DNA of 64,000 bases, taken from positions 5,611,001 to 5,675,000 of the forward strand of contig CATNEN010000002.1 in NCBI GenBank assembly GCA_950097015.1. The letters are read 5' to 3'. A model generated the notes under the pieces. It searched no databases. It was given only the letters and a program-made list of their open reading frames with translations, and had not been told where the DNA came from. The stretch is from Macrostomum hystrix. Taxonomy: Eukaryota; Platyhelminthes; Macrostomidae. A program made the position numbers and the translations under genes. Shown here piece by piece: positions 11,033 through 22,852 of the stretch; position 1 is the first letter of the stretch, and each line of letters opens with the position of its first letter.

Positions 11033-12063
11033 GATGATCAGTAGTATAACTAGCTAATAGTCAGTAGTATAACTAGCTGATAGTCAGTAGTATAACTAGC
11101 TGATAGTTAGTAGTATAACTAGCTGATAGTCAGTAGTATAACTAGCTGATAGTCAGTAGTATAACTAGCTAATAGTCACTAGTATAACTAGCTAATAGTC
11201 AGTAGTATAACTAGCTGATAGTTAGTAGTATAACTAGCTAATAGTCAGTAGTATAACTAGCTGATATTCAGTAGTATAACTAGCTGATAGTCAGTAGTAT
11301 AACTAGCTAATAGTCAGTAGAATAACTAGCTGATATTCAGTAGTATAACTAGCTGATGGTCAGTAGTATAACTAGCTGATAATCAGTAGTATAACTAGCT
11401 AATAGTCAGTAGTATAACTAGCTGATAGTCAGTAGTATAACTAGCTAATAGTCAGTAGTATAACTAGCTAATAGTCAGTAGTAAAACTAGGTGATATTCA
11501 GTAGTATAACTAGCTAATAGTCAGTAGTATAACTAGCTAATAGTCAGTAGTATAACTAGCTAATAGTCAGTAGTATAACTAGCTGATATTCAGTAGTATA
11601 ACTAGCTGATAGTCAGTAGTATAACTAGCTAATAGTCAGTAGTATAACTAGCTGATAGTTAGTAGTATAACTAGCTGATAGTCAGTAGTATAACTAGCTA
11701 ATAGTCAGTAGTATAACTAGCTGATATTCAGTAGTATAACTAGCTGATAGTCAGTAGTATAACTAGCTAATAGTCAGTAGAATAACTAGCTGATATTCAG
11801 TAGTATAACTAGCTGATGGTCAGTAGTATAACTAGCTGATAATCAGTAGTATAACTAGCTAATAGTCAGTAGTAAAACTAGCTGATATTCAGTAGTATAA
11901 CTAGCTGATAGTCAGTAGTATAACTAGCTAATAGTCAGTAGTATAACTAGCTGATAGTCAGTAGTATAACTAGCTGATAGTCAGTAGTATAACTAGCTGA
12001 TAGTCAGTAGTATAACTAGCTGATAGTCAGTAGTATAACTAGCTGATATTCAGTAGTATAACC
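11033..12063. repeat. 23-bp minisatellite, about 45 units
   Basis: Units of CTAATAGTCAGTAGTATAACTAG with TGATA/TAATA and rarer changes. A rare-variant block (GTAGAATAAC, GATGGTCAG, GATAATCAG) occurs twice exactly 460 bp (20 units) apart. Confidence 0.95.
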
Positions 12064-12604
12064 AGTAGTCATTTTAACCAGTTTTTACAATAACGCAAAA
12101 CGCCTTTGATGGCTAAATTTATAAACAAATATTACGGGACTAAAGAAGCGAAAAGAGAAACACACAGAGTAACTAGTGCATAACAGGACGATATTAAAAA
12201 AACAACAACTCAAGTCAGCAACAAGCAGATGTAAGGCTACAAACATTACAGAAATAATGCGCATTGTCTTTTTTCAAATAAAAACAAACGTCACCTCGGC
12301 TTTTTTTAATGGAAAACTTTTTTCTAACAGGGAGTGGAAAAATTGCAGACAAGTTACTCTGTGTGAACAAAGACTCTTAACTGCTACTTAAAGCATTGCG
12401 AGCGACATTTTTAGGGCAATCAGGCAATTTTAGTTACAGAATACAAAATCAGACAGGCCTATTATTAACACAGAAAGATTTTTAAGCAATTAAATCGTCA
12501 AGTGGGCATGTGTGGGAATAGGACAATGGCCTTGGCCAAGTAGCGGCCTCTTAAACTCGACAAAGCGAGATTTAAACGGACTTAAATCGGTCATTAGCGA
12601 TTGT
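12064..12604. other. Intergenic spacer, nothing recognised
   Basis: About 540 bases between two tandem arrays. One 71-codon frame is open, but its composition is AT-rich and low-complexity and resembles no protein family I know. Confidence 0.5.
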
Positions 12605-13613
12605 TAATTGGTCATTGCCTCAGCTGGTCATAAGCCATACCCAATAGCTCATTGTCTCAGTTGGTCATAAGCCATACCCAATAGCTCATTGTCTCAGTTG
12701 GTCATAAGCCATACCCAATAGCTCATTGTCTCAGTTGGTCATAAGCCATACCCAATAGCTCATTGTCTCAGTTGGTCATAAGCCATACCCAATAGCTCAT
12801 TGTCTAAGTTGGTCATAAGCTATACCCAATAGCTCATTGTCTAAGTTGGTCATAAGCTATACCCAATAGCTCATTGTCTAAGTTGGTCATAAGCCATACC
12901 CAATAGCTCATTGTCTAAGTTGGTCATAAGCCATACCCAATAGCTCATTGTCTAAGTTGGTCATAAGCCATACCCAATAGCTCATTGTCTAAGTTGGTCA
13001 TAAGCTATACCCAATAGCTCATTGTCTAAGTTGGACATAAGCCATACCCAATAGCTCATTGTCTAAGTTGGTCATAAGCCATACCCAATAGCTCATTGTC
13101 TAAGTTGGTCATAAGCCATACCCAATAGCTCATTGTCTAAGTTGGTCATAAGCTATACCCAATAGCTCATTGTCTAAGTTGGACATAAGCCATACCCAAT
13201 AGCTCATTGTCTAAGTTGGTCATAAGCCATACCCAATAGCTCATTGTCTAAGTTGGTCATAAGCCATACCCAATAGCTCATTGTCTAAGTTGGTCATAAG
13301 CTATACCCAATAGCTCATTGTCTAAGTTGGTCATAAGCCATACCCAATAGCTCATTGTCTAAGTTGGTCATAAGCCATACCCAATAGCTCATTGTCTAAG
13401 TTGGTCATAAGCTATACCCAATAGCTCATTGTCTAAGTTGGTCATAAGCCATACCCAATAGCTCATTGTCTAAGTTGGTCATAAGCTATACCCAATAGCT
13501 CATTGTCTAAGTTGGTCATAAGCTATACCCAATAGCTCATTGTCTAAGTTGGTCATAAGCCATACCCAATAGCTCATTGTCTAAGTTGGTCATAAGCTAT
13601 ACCCAATAGCTCT
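12605..13613. repeat. 37-bp minisatellite, about 27 units
   Basis: Units of TTGGTCATAAGCCATACCC followed by AATAGCTCATTGTCTMAG. Very homogeneous: the first few units carry CTCAG and the rest CTAAG, so a single variant spread through most of the array. It ends about 120 bases beyond the MED1 stop, next to that gene's 3' UTR. Confidence 0.95.
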
Positions 13614-13659
13614 CTTACGAGTTTGAAAAATCTGAAAAAAGGAAAAAGAAAAAAATCAC

Positions 13660-13665
13660 TTTAAT
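13660..13665 (-). terminator. Candidate MED1 polyadenylation signal ATTAAA
   Basis: On the minus strand ATTAAA lies about 70 bases past the MED1 stop codon. It is the only good signal before the 37-bp array, so the 3' UTR is probably short. Confidence 0.4.
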
Positions 13666-13735
13666 TAAAAAGGCAGCTGAAAGAAGAACCACAAGAGATG
13701 CTAACACGAAAAGCGCTGGCCACTAGTCAGTGAAG

Positions 13736-16700
13736 TCAATTGTGTGGAATGATGCTAACAGTGGTGGGGTGACCTGCACCGCTGCTGCCGCCGCCGCCTC
13801 CAACGCCACCAGAGCCGCCGCCAGGCGAAGGCGACGCTGGACCGTCTGTGGGACTGTCAGGCGTGTCCTTGTGATGCATGGTTTGATCAGCGCCCAGATG
13901 CTGCTGTTGAAGATGATGATGGTGCTGCTGCTGCTGTTGCTGCTGATGCCTGATCTGGTCGAAAAGGTTTGTCGGCATTGGCCGATGATGCATCTGATAC
14001 TGCTGCGGATGCTGCATGGGCATCTGCCTGCCAGAAGGGGGATAAGCCGAGCCTAGTGGCGGTCGCTGCTGCTGCTGCTGCTGCTGAGGATAGTACTGCT
14101 GTCGAATGCCTCCAGGACCTGATGTGAAGCCGCCCGACTGAGGAAAGCGCGGCGGCGGAGGCGGCGGCTGCACCAGCTGCTGCTGCGGCTGACTGCTGCC
14201 CGCAGCCGAGGAAGAATCATCCGTGGCAGTATTTTTCCGAGGAATTTTGAAACTCTTCAATGCCGGATTCTGCCTGGATGCCGAGGGCGCCGCGACGGCT
14301 GCCGAGTCGGCCGGAGTTGCAGGGCTGGCACCGGCGCTGCTGCTGGGTGTTGAAAGCCGCGATGCGTCGGCGGCGGCGGATGCTGCGGAGGCCGCGTCCA
14401 GACGCCGATGCTTCTTTGACTTCTTGGCTTGCGGCGGCTAGACGTGGGAAATTCAGCAGAAAATGAATATTTTTTAGCTAGTACTAGTAATAATGCTAGC
14501 ATCTGAACATTTGGGATCTGAGAGGATCAGATTTTGGGGATCTGATGATGAGCAAAATAATTGATTACAACTGCCCTAATTGGGCCAGATGTGCAGCCGA
14601 CCGCACAGCCGCAGCGATTCGGCGGAGCGCCTGAAGGCAGCATATAGCTCTAAGTCCAGTCCGTGGACTGGGGAGATACCACCTCAATCATCCCGCCGTA
14701 AAAAATTCCAGCTGATGCTAAGGGATACAAATTCTTCCAATGTAGTCGAGAATCGAACCCTCGACCTTTAAGTCGTGAGTCCGGCACTATAATTACTAGG
14801 CTAAAACCCTCTATTATGAGCACCAAAGGGGCTTAAAACGATGAGTCCAGTGATCATTACATAGGGGAAAAATATTATATCCCCCCCTTTGCTGAGACTC
14901 GAACTGCCGACGTCTCGTTCACTTTGATTTGAGCCTGCTCAAAAGATTTGTCGGTCTTACCTTATCAGGATGCGGAGCTGCCAGATTACGCTTCTTGGCC
15001 TGCGCGGGCGCGCCGTACATACCACCGACAAGCGCCAATCCAGCCGGCATTCCAGAAGCACCAGGCCCGGAGCCTGAAGCCGAAGTTGAGGCGGCAACGT
15101 TGCCAGGCATTTGCCGGCCATTGTTTCCCAACTGGCCAACAGACGAAGAGCTGCCAGACGAGGTCAAAGCGGCATTTTCGGCCCGCCGGCCTTTCTCAAG
15201 CTTCTTGCGCAACTGCTGCTTAGCTATGGAGTTTGACTCGTCTCCGTGATTCATGGACTGTAGCTGCTGCTGCTGCTGATGCTGCTGATGCTGGAGCTGC
15301 TGAAGCTGCTGATGCTGCATCTGCAGTTGCTGATCGTCCAGGGCACCGCTTGAGATGTCTTCAACAGAGGCCGGGGCAGAGTCAGTGCCAGAGGACTCCA
15401 TGGCCCGCTCCTGCAGATGCTGCTGATGCGGATGCTGCAGCTGAGACGACTGCTGCAGCTGCTGCTGGATCGTGTGCTGCTGTTGCTGCATCAATTGCTG
15501 CTGCTGCTGCTGCCGCAGGTTCTGCTGATGAAAGGCGTAGCTATTCGGCTTACCAGGCGGAGACGGTCTTCGCACAGCGGCAGTCGGATCTGCCGGCTTC
15601 TGTAACGCAGAAGAGTTTACCGGATCGGCGGCCGAAGCTGCACCGCTGGTGGTGGCGGCGTTCATCCGGATCGTCATCTTTAGCGGCTTCTTTCTGGACT
15701 CCACAGAGGACGCCTTGTTGGCCTCCTCCTTGGCCGGATCGAAGTCATAGACGCTGCCGGGATTTTTCTGCTGGGCCGCCGACGCGTAGTTCGGGCCGGC
15801 CTGGTCCTGGGCGCCTATTTTGTTCTTCGGAATGGTCAGGCGAAGGCTTTGCTGCTGCTGCTGCTGTTGAAGATTGGATGCGGCTTCGTCTGACTGAGAC
15901 ACCCCGACAGATGATGCCATATCGCTGCCAGGTAGCAGAACGAGGCCATTTGATGAGGAAGTCTGTTGTTGATGCTGGTGCAGCAGCTGCTGCTGCTGTT
16001 GCTGCTGCTGCAGATGGCCATGACCGGAATTCATGCCTTGCATAGAGGCCGGATGATGCTGAGCCTGCATGTGATGCTGCTGAGCTGGAAAGCCGGAGCC
16101 GGTGGGAATGTCATTAGCGTAGCGCATCTGCTGCTGCTGCTGCTGATGCTGATGGTGCAGCATCTGTTGATGATGCTGGTCAGAGGCGCCCAGCTGTTCG
16201 GTCATGTGTGCCATACGGCTGACATTGCTGTCATAAACAGCCGAGGAAGCATTGAGACGCTGAGTTTGCGGTCCGGCCTGCATGCCGGGAGCGGAAATGT
16301 AGGAGCCGGGCGCTTGGTTATCTAGGCTGTGATTCAGATGATGGTGATGCTGCTTCTGCTGCTGCGGGTCAAAGGCACCGGGACCCATCCTATTTGGCTG
16401 CATGACTGGCGCCGTTGTTGTTGACATTGACGCTGATGAAGGCGCAGATGAAGCGGCAGCAGCTGCCGGATTGGTGCGGGGTTTCCGCTGCTTCTTGACC
16501 CTACCGGCAGCTTTGGCTCCACCAGAGGCTGCGGAATCAATCTGAGGCGGCTGCTGTTGCTGCTGAGGACTAGTCATTGTGCGCTGAGTAGCAGGGGCAC
16601 GATTGTAAACAGGCTGCTGCTGCTGCTGGCCGTAGCCAGGCGGACCTCCTGCATTAGGAAACATTTGTCGATGCTGCTGCTGCTGCTGTTGCTGCTGCTG

Positions 16701-19700
16701 AGGCATTGGCATGGACTGCGGGACATTGCCGCTACTGCTCTGATCGTCCTGCAGCAGGCTGATGAGCACCGGATTCTGGTAGGTTTTATCCTGCGCCGGC
16801 GGAAGCGGCGTGAATGTGCCGCCGCTTCCGCCGCCTCCGCTGTCGCCATGGTGATGACTTATCAGCTGCTGATCCATCGGTGTGCCAGGAGGACCTCCGA
16901 TTTCCATTGCGACTGCTGCCGGCGTGGCCGGATGATGCAGAGGCTGGGGAGTATGCGGAGTGTGCGGCTGGGGCGTGTGCGGCTGGTGCTGCTGCTGCTG
17001 CGGTGCTGGCGAGCCCAGCATGTGGTGATGAGGAGACGCGGGAGGCATTTGCACATAGCTTGGCGGCGTCTGCGGTGGGCCATAGCTCACACCAGGACCC
17101 GTAGGACCAGTGGCGTTGGCAAACTGCGCATGATAGGACGGGTGCGGCTGCTGCTGCTGGCTAGCCTGCGGTGGCTGCGGCTGCGACTGGCCGGATGAGC
17201 CCGGATAGAAGGGCTGCCCGCCGGACCTGTACTGCTGTACACCAGCGTACGGAGGCGTTTGCGAATGAGTCGGCGGTCCATGGTAGCCAGACGGGATCGG
17301 CATTCGCTGATGAAAGCCGGGGCCGCCGCCTGCGCCGCCAGGCACGTGGGACAGGTGCGGCCGGTACTGCGGTGGGAGGTGAGGCGGTGTAGCCTGGCCA
17401 CCAACCAGCTGCTGGTGCTGATAGAGCTGGTGCTGCTGCGGATAAGGCTGCTGGAACTGCTGGCCATAGTGATGCGGCGGATGATGATGATGATGACTGC
17501 CGCCACCGTCAACACCGGCTGGATGACTAAGCTGGCGGGTCAGACCGTAGGGCGGCGGCGCCGGATGGTGATGCTGCAGCTGCGGATGATGAGGCCCGCC
17601 GTAGGGGGGCAGGCCAGGATGCGGCAGCGGGTGCGGCGGAGTGAAATCGACGGGCTGCGGTGGTCCAAGCGGATGTCGCTTTCGCTGTGGTGCCGGTGCC
17701 TCCAGGCAGAAACGCGGACGGGAGGCGAGTAGAGTTGAGGAGGCTGCCGACTTGGCCAGGCTGCCGATGGAGGTGGTGACGCCCTTCACTTGCACGAGGC
17801 TGTTGGCTAAGGAAGCTACAGCGGCAACGGAGTACAGCCGATGCTGCGGAGTCGCCGGAGGCACCTTTATCTGCGCGAAGGACAGGCGCCGACGATGATG
17901 CCGGACGCTGCGAGGTCGCTGTCTGTCTCGTAGGCGTTGAAGTCGACGAATGGCCAACGGCAGCGACAGGCCGCCAAGGCGAATGGCGCGTTCTAGAAAC
18001 TCGGCGGACGGTGTGGATTGCTCGACGTCGGCAGCGGAGTTAACTTCTTCGCCACCGTCGGGACCTGGATCCGCGGAGGCTGACAGTCGTCGACAGGCCG
18101 GGCTGAAGTCGGGCTTACTCAGCTCTAGCGAGTCTGTTGGAAGCATGCGCGAATGGATCTTACTGGTTCGTAGCACACCTCCTGAGGCTAGAAATATTCT
18201 TAAACGCTTAGCAATAGAAAGTGCAATGCTCTTTCTACTGTAAAATCACATCTGTTAGAACCGCGATTGCTCCTGATACTACTGATCCTACGAGTAGCAA
18301 AGTATGCGCATATGACGACATGATTTATGTATTAGCTGATAGAATACTCACAGGAACGCCTCTTCATGCTCAAGCCTCGCATGATTGACAGCCTGAAGCG
18401 GGTGGGGCTGGCGACCTCGAATTCGAAGCAGGTGACGCCCGGCTCAAAATTTGCTGTAATTCGATAAGAGTATTCAGAGATTAATAACTCATGAAGGAAA
18501 ACTATGACAGTAAATCATCACCCAGTTACCTCTCTGTGGCGTCAATTGCAAGCTGGAGGCCAACAGCTGATTGAGCACAAACTGCTGCCTTAGCAGTGCG
18601 GACACCTGCGCTAGGACGGCTGGGTTAGTGAAGGGCACCGTTCGAATCACGTGACCCTTTTGGGTGCACCGAATCAAGGCAAGCTGGTCGGATAGGCTCT
18701 GGAATTCGGATCGGAGCTCACATCTGGTATGGACTAGCAATCCATATTGTAGCGTCTCATTGGCTACACTAGCAATCTATATTCAACTGTCTCTCTCATT
18801 GGCTACACTAGCAATCTATATTCAACTGTCTCTCTCATTGGCTACACTAGCAATCTATATTCAACTGTCTCTCTCATTGGCTACACTAGCAATCTATATT
18901 CAACTGTCTCTCTCATTGGCTACACTAGCAATCTATATTCAACTGTCTCTCTAATTGGCTACACTAGCAATCTATATTCAACTGTCTCTCTAATTGGCTA
19001 GACTAGCAATCTATATTCAACTTTCTCTCTCATTGGCTACACTAGCAATCTATATTCAACTGTCTCTCTCATTGGCTACACTAGCAATCTATATTCAACT
19101 GTCTCTCTCATTGGCTACACTAGCAATCTATATTCAACTGTCTCTCTCATTGGCTACACTAGCAATCTATATTCAACTGTCTCTCTAATTGGCTACACTA
19201 GCGACTAGACTATGCAATCTATCAGACTCAGAATGGCCGACTCACCACTCGCAGCGGAATCTCCGTAGACAAATCTGGTTGATCAAGCGAGTCGGCAATC
19301 AAAGCCAACAGCGTTGGCTGCTGCCTCTGCTGCTCGGGCGCCGGCAGTGGCACAGGTACACCGGTGATTGCCTGTAACCTGTCCAACTGTTCCTGGCTGA
19401 TTGGAAGTGGTCTATCTAGACGCAGACAATAGGCGGCTCGAACAGGACAGCTGCTGTTAGCAGTCAGCTGGGAGAATGTCGGTGTGCTAAATAAAGGCGG
19501 ATTGGGATGGGTAGGTTAGGATGTACTTTTAAATGTATGTCTACTTCCATAGTTAATAAGGAAAAAATGTACTTTCTTGAAAAAAGTGTACTTTTTTAGT
19601 TTTTAATGTGCTTTTAATGACATGCACTTTTATATTTAGGACGAAATCTACTTTAAAAGACAAGTACCTCAAAATAAGTTCAACTATGCTTCTTCCATTT

Positions 19701-22700
19701 TCACGCAAACATCTGAACCAATCAGACAACACGTACCCCCTGTCTGAGGGCCCAGTTCTTGTCAAAGTGACAATGGGAATAACAGGCAGAATGTGCGGCG
19801 TAGCCGAGTCAACAATGCCCACAGTCGCTGTGAGCTCAACCGGCGGCAAAGCTAATTGGCGATGTCGGCGCTGCAGCCGCGACTGCAGCAGCTGGTGGTG
19901 CTGGCGGCCAAGCCGGTAAAGCAGCAGGCGCTGCGGCCGGCCAATTAGGAGGCCTGATAAAAATGCGGGCGCGACGGAACAGATTGGTAGCTTGGGTACT
20001 AAATGTATGGGATATCAGGAAGCTTGGGAAGCTCAGGTATCACCTTCTTGGGATTTTTAGCCCCTTACACACACGGCTCTGTGAGATAAGATCTGGGATT
20101 TAAACTTATATTCTGGGATTTCGATCCCCTATTCGGGATTTTTTCAGTGGGATATTAATACGATTTTTTAACGCAGATGTTTCTTGAAGTGGGATCATTT
20201 TCCTTTAATCTTGTCATATAGTGGGTCATTAATGCCCCCCCACTCACTGCAGCCTTTGTGCAACAAGCGGCCAATCTGGCAGGAGTTAACAGAGGCAGCC
20301 GGCTCCTCGTCGGCAAGGACGGCGCACAGATTGTCGATGTCGATCTGCAGCGATTGGAGCAGAGCCGGCAGCTGACGGCGCAGATTTCTGTGGCGGGGAA
20401 AAATTAGGATTTAATATATGTGCCGTCTAAATATAAATTGTGTATTAAATTTGAAGCCACAAGAAAAGGACATCACGTGACTTGCCAGTCACAAGAAAAG
20501 GACTTCACGTGACTTTCCAATCACAAGAAAAAGACTTCACGTGACTTGCCAGTCACAAGAAAAGGACATCACGTGACTTTCCAATCACAAGATAAGGATA
20601 TCTCGTGACTTTTCCATCACAAGATAAGGACATCACGTGACTTGGCGGTTGAATCTCAGATACCTATACAAGTATTGAAGTAATACAACGACAAGTATTG
20701 TGTCGTCAACATTAAAGTCATTTTTACTATTAAAATACAGTTGAATAAAATAAAAAGTGCATCTTGAGTGCAGCTAGGCACTAGCCGAGTACACTAAGCA
20801 CATTGCATTTCACATGCACTGGGAAAGAGTTAGAAAATTTTCGTTGCACAAAAAACCTGTCTGAGAATCAGCTCAGTGCTAACACATTGGCGACAGACCA
20901 TCTCAATCCCTCTCCTTCCTCCCACTCAGTCTGGCCATTCGTGAGCAGCTTCTCAACTAAACGCAAATGCAGCCGAGCCAGCGCAGAAGAATCGCATGCT
21001 CCTAATAATCCCCGCACAATTCTGGGAAAGAGCGAATGAATAGACTCTGCAGATCCTGTTTCTGCGTCTAGCCGGAGCACCGCCCCCCTGTCCGCTCAAA
21101 GCCCGACTCAAATTTTATTACTAGAAGCCTGGGGTAGAGGGGATAAAAAATATACAAATGGGAAGTCGAGCTCGATTGCCTCTTCCTTGCGACTCGATCC
21201 CTCCCACATTCCCACTCCGCATCCCAAATTCTCTTACTCGCTTGCACACTCATTCCCTTTAGTCCGAGTCCTTGAAGCCCTCTTTCACATCGTCTCCAGT
21301 CTAGATATGTAAATAGAATTTACAATACTTGTAACACTTGTTATTCACTTCTGAGAAAAGATAACTAGACTGACATGGATACCTTTCTCTTCGTGTACTT
21401 TAAGTACGCCCTAGTTGCTGCAGAATCTTCATTATCTCACCTTGTTATCTCACCCTGCTGTCAAAGTGACATCCGATTATCACACAAAACTTGTCAAATT
21501 GACACCTGATTATCACCAGACACGCTGTCAAAGTGACACCTGAAACTGCTGTCAAAGTGACACCTGATTATCACCCGATCCTGCTGTTAAAGTGACTATT
21601 AATATTCACTTAAATCAGTGTCAAGGTGACACCAGATTATAAACTGACCCTGAGTAGCTGTCCAATTGGCACTTTGGAATCACTTAAATCTGTGTCAAAA
21701 AAGATAATTGTTGGCATGACCCTGTTCCTGTCACAGTGACTCTTTATCGTTAAAAATGCTTACCCATCAAACGGCTGGTCGCAGAATTCATTGAGGGAAC
21801 TGATCTGGTCAGTCAGATCGTCCAAGTTGCGACCGTTTAATTTTTCAACAAGATGCGAACAAGACTGAAAAGTTTCCGCGTCTTTTTTGTTAGGATGTGA
21901 TTGATTTCTAAAAATGTATTTTTAGACTATAAATACAGCCAAACTTACAATGCTTTTGTCTCCAATGCACACGTCAACATTAGTGACAGTGCCCTTCAGC
22001 GTGTCCAACGCAATTCTGAATGAGAAAGCGGCATCGCGCCTCGCGAGGACGTACTGCGCACCGATGCCTGGGCATTCCAGGCGGAGTTGCAGCCTTCCCG
22101 CTAGCAGGTTGAGCTGGTGATGCAGGTACTTGGCAAATAGTCCAGGCTCCAATGGAGCATCTGTTAGCCGTTCCACAATGGCAGACAAGTCGATCTCCTT
22201 CTTGTTCTCGTGCTGCCATGAGGATTTACAGATATGGGAAATGTAACTGGGGGATTAGCAAAATGGATTTGGGATGATAAGGAACTATGAAGTTCGGGAT
22301 AAGAAAAATAAATCGGAAAGCTGTTCAGGAAACCGGATGACTAGGAAAATTAGGGATCCAGAAGAAATCGTGTTGTAGTAGTTAATGCGTTTGCCTCTTA
22401 AACCAAGTCCCAAAGCTCGATTCCCTGGTGAGACCTCATTAATTTGGGGCGCAGCCGCGGAGAGAAGGCTTTGGGGGCTTGTCGTGCAACTTACGCCTTT
22501 GAGGACTAATCTCCAACTCACAATGAAAGTGTACACTGCCTGACGATGAGAAAGTCAGGGCAGATTTACACACCTGTGAGAGCGAGTGCCTGCCTACAGT
22601 ATGTGTGCATGTATGCTACGGGTCAGTGAAATGGGCAGAATTGCCTCCTCGCTGGCTGCGTGTCTAGTGTCACCAAATGATGTGCCATTGCCCACAGCCC

Positions 22701-22852
22701 TCCTGAAAATATAAATTATACTGTAAGGTAAAACATACCTGTGGTGCCATGGCACTGATACATATAAAGTATTTCATTAGCATACAATAAATGACACAGC
22801 ACTAACCTGCTGCAGGGGCAATAAGCAGCTCTCCAAAGTGAAGCTCTCATCT
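13736..22852 (-). CDS. MED1: Mediator complex subunit 1 (MED1), 5' exon missing
   Basis: Transcription coactivator subunit of Mediator (middle module) that contacts nuclear receptors and other activators. Exons in transcript order: 22852-22807, 22212-21949, 21864-21764, 20387-20248, 19953-19737, 19486-19246, 18755-18530, 18453-18352, 18187-14961 and 14437-13736 (TGA). All splice phases agree, giving about 1,754 residues. The first eight exons encode the conserved MED1 domain; recognisable segments include LESCLLPLQQ, CSHLVEKLNGR, LLQSLQIDIDNL, CLRLDRPLPISQEQLDRLQ and TCFEFEVASPTRFRLS. The large ninth exon is a Gln/His/Pro-rich disordered tail with one LxxLL nuclear-receptor box (NPVLISLLQDD, about residue 919). 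Short K/R-rich LxIPK-like motifs recur (SLRLTIPKNK, KPLKMTIRM, KSFKIPRKN). The start codon exon was not found in 22853-25200. Long open frames on the opposite strand are shadows of the CAG tracts. Confidence 0.93.
14438..14960 (-). other. Last MED1 intron, with SINE insertion
   Basis: 523-bp intron with a consensus GTAAGA donor and a TAG acceptor. It carries a tRNA-derived SINE-like copy (about 14577-14815), a second B-box-like remnant near 14890-14915, and a few GGGATCTG words similar to the 14-bp arrays seen elsewhere in the window. Confidence 0.8.
14577..14815 (-). mobile_element. tRNA-derived SINE-like copy
   Basis: On the minus strand it opens with a tRNA-like head: an A-box-like TAGCCTAGTAATTATAGTG, then a B box GGTTCGATTCTC. 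It ends with a body containing GCTGCGGCTGTGCGGTCGG and the terminal word GGCCCAATT. The same head and body occur at 40229-40495 (+) and 45030-45240 (-), which identifies it as a dispersed repeat rather than a tRNA gene. Confidence 0.8.
16753..16767 (-). other. MED1: LxxLL nuclear-receptor box in MED1
   Basis: Codons for LISLL within NPVLISLLQDD. Both spacing and flanks resemble the first NR box of vertebrate MED1 (NPxLxSLLQ). It is the only LxxLL seen in the disordered tail; vertebrate MED1 has two. Confidence 0.75.
18756..19205 (-). repeat. 39-bp minisatellite filling a MED1 intron
   Basis: About 11.5 units of 39 bp (plus strand TTGGCTACACTAGCAATCTA then TATTCAACTGTCTCTCTCA). It makes up about 90% of the intron 18756-19245 and runs directly into the acceptor at 18756. 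The first bases of the following exon look like a diverged unit. Each unit offers TAG and GAG dinucleotides that could compete as acceptors. Confidence 0.93.
20455..20645. repeat. 32-bp repeat, six units with TCACGTGA core
   Basis: Six units of AAGAAAAGGACATCACGTGA followed by CTTGCCAGTCAC lie in the MED1 intron 20388-21763. Five contain the palindrome TCACGTGA, and one has decayed to TCTCGTGA. Confidence 0.9.
21440..21745. repeat. Diffuse TGTCAAAGTGACACCTGATTATCAC repeats
   Basis: Imperfect, irregularly spaced copies of a word around GTCAAAGTGACACCTGATTA, in the same MED1 intron as the TCACGTGA repeats. It looks like an old, degraded tandem array. Confidence 0.6.
22376..22690 (+). mobile_element. 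Second tRNA-derived SINE-like family
   Basis: Starts with a tRNA-like segment (GTAGTTAATGCGTTTGCCTC, then a B-box-like AGCTCGATTCCCTGG). A GC-rich body of about 250 bases follows, unlike the other SINE copies in the window. It sits in the MED1 intron 22213-22806. With only one copy in view, family membership rests on the Pol III promoter resemblance. Confidence 0.5.

Noticed and set aside
7270-13613. CRISPR-like look of regular repeats
   Set aside because: Units are directly tandem with no unique spacers, the genome is animal, and there are no cas genes.
15233-17732. Plus-strand frames of 119-270 codons opposite the large MED1 exon
   Set aside because: Low-complexity Leu/Ala text generated by CTG/CAG tracts. 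The minus strand carries MED1, supported by homology and splice phase.
18761-19246. Alternative acceptor at CTAG (18742 side) for the MED1 exon at 18755
   Set aside because: It would put the conserved downstream residues out of frame with the phase-0 donor at 19246. The GAG acceptor at 18756 keeps frame and adds residues that fit the family.
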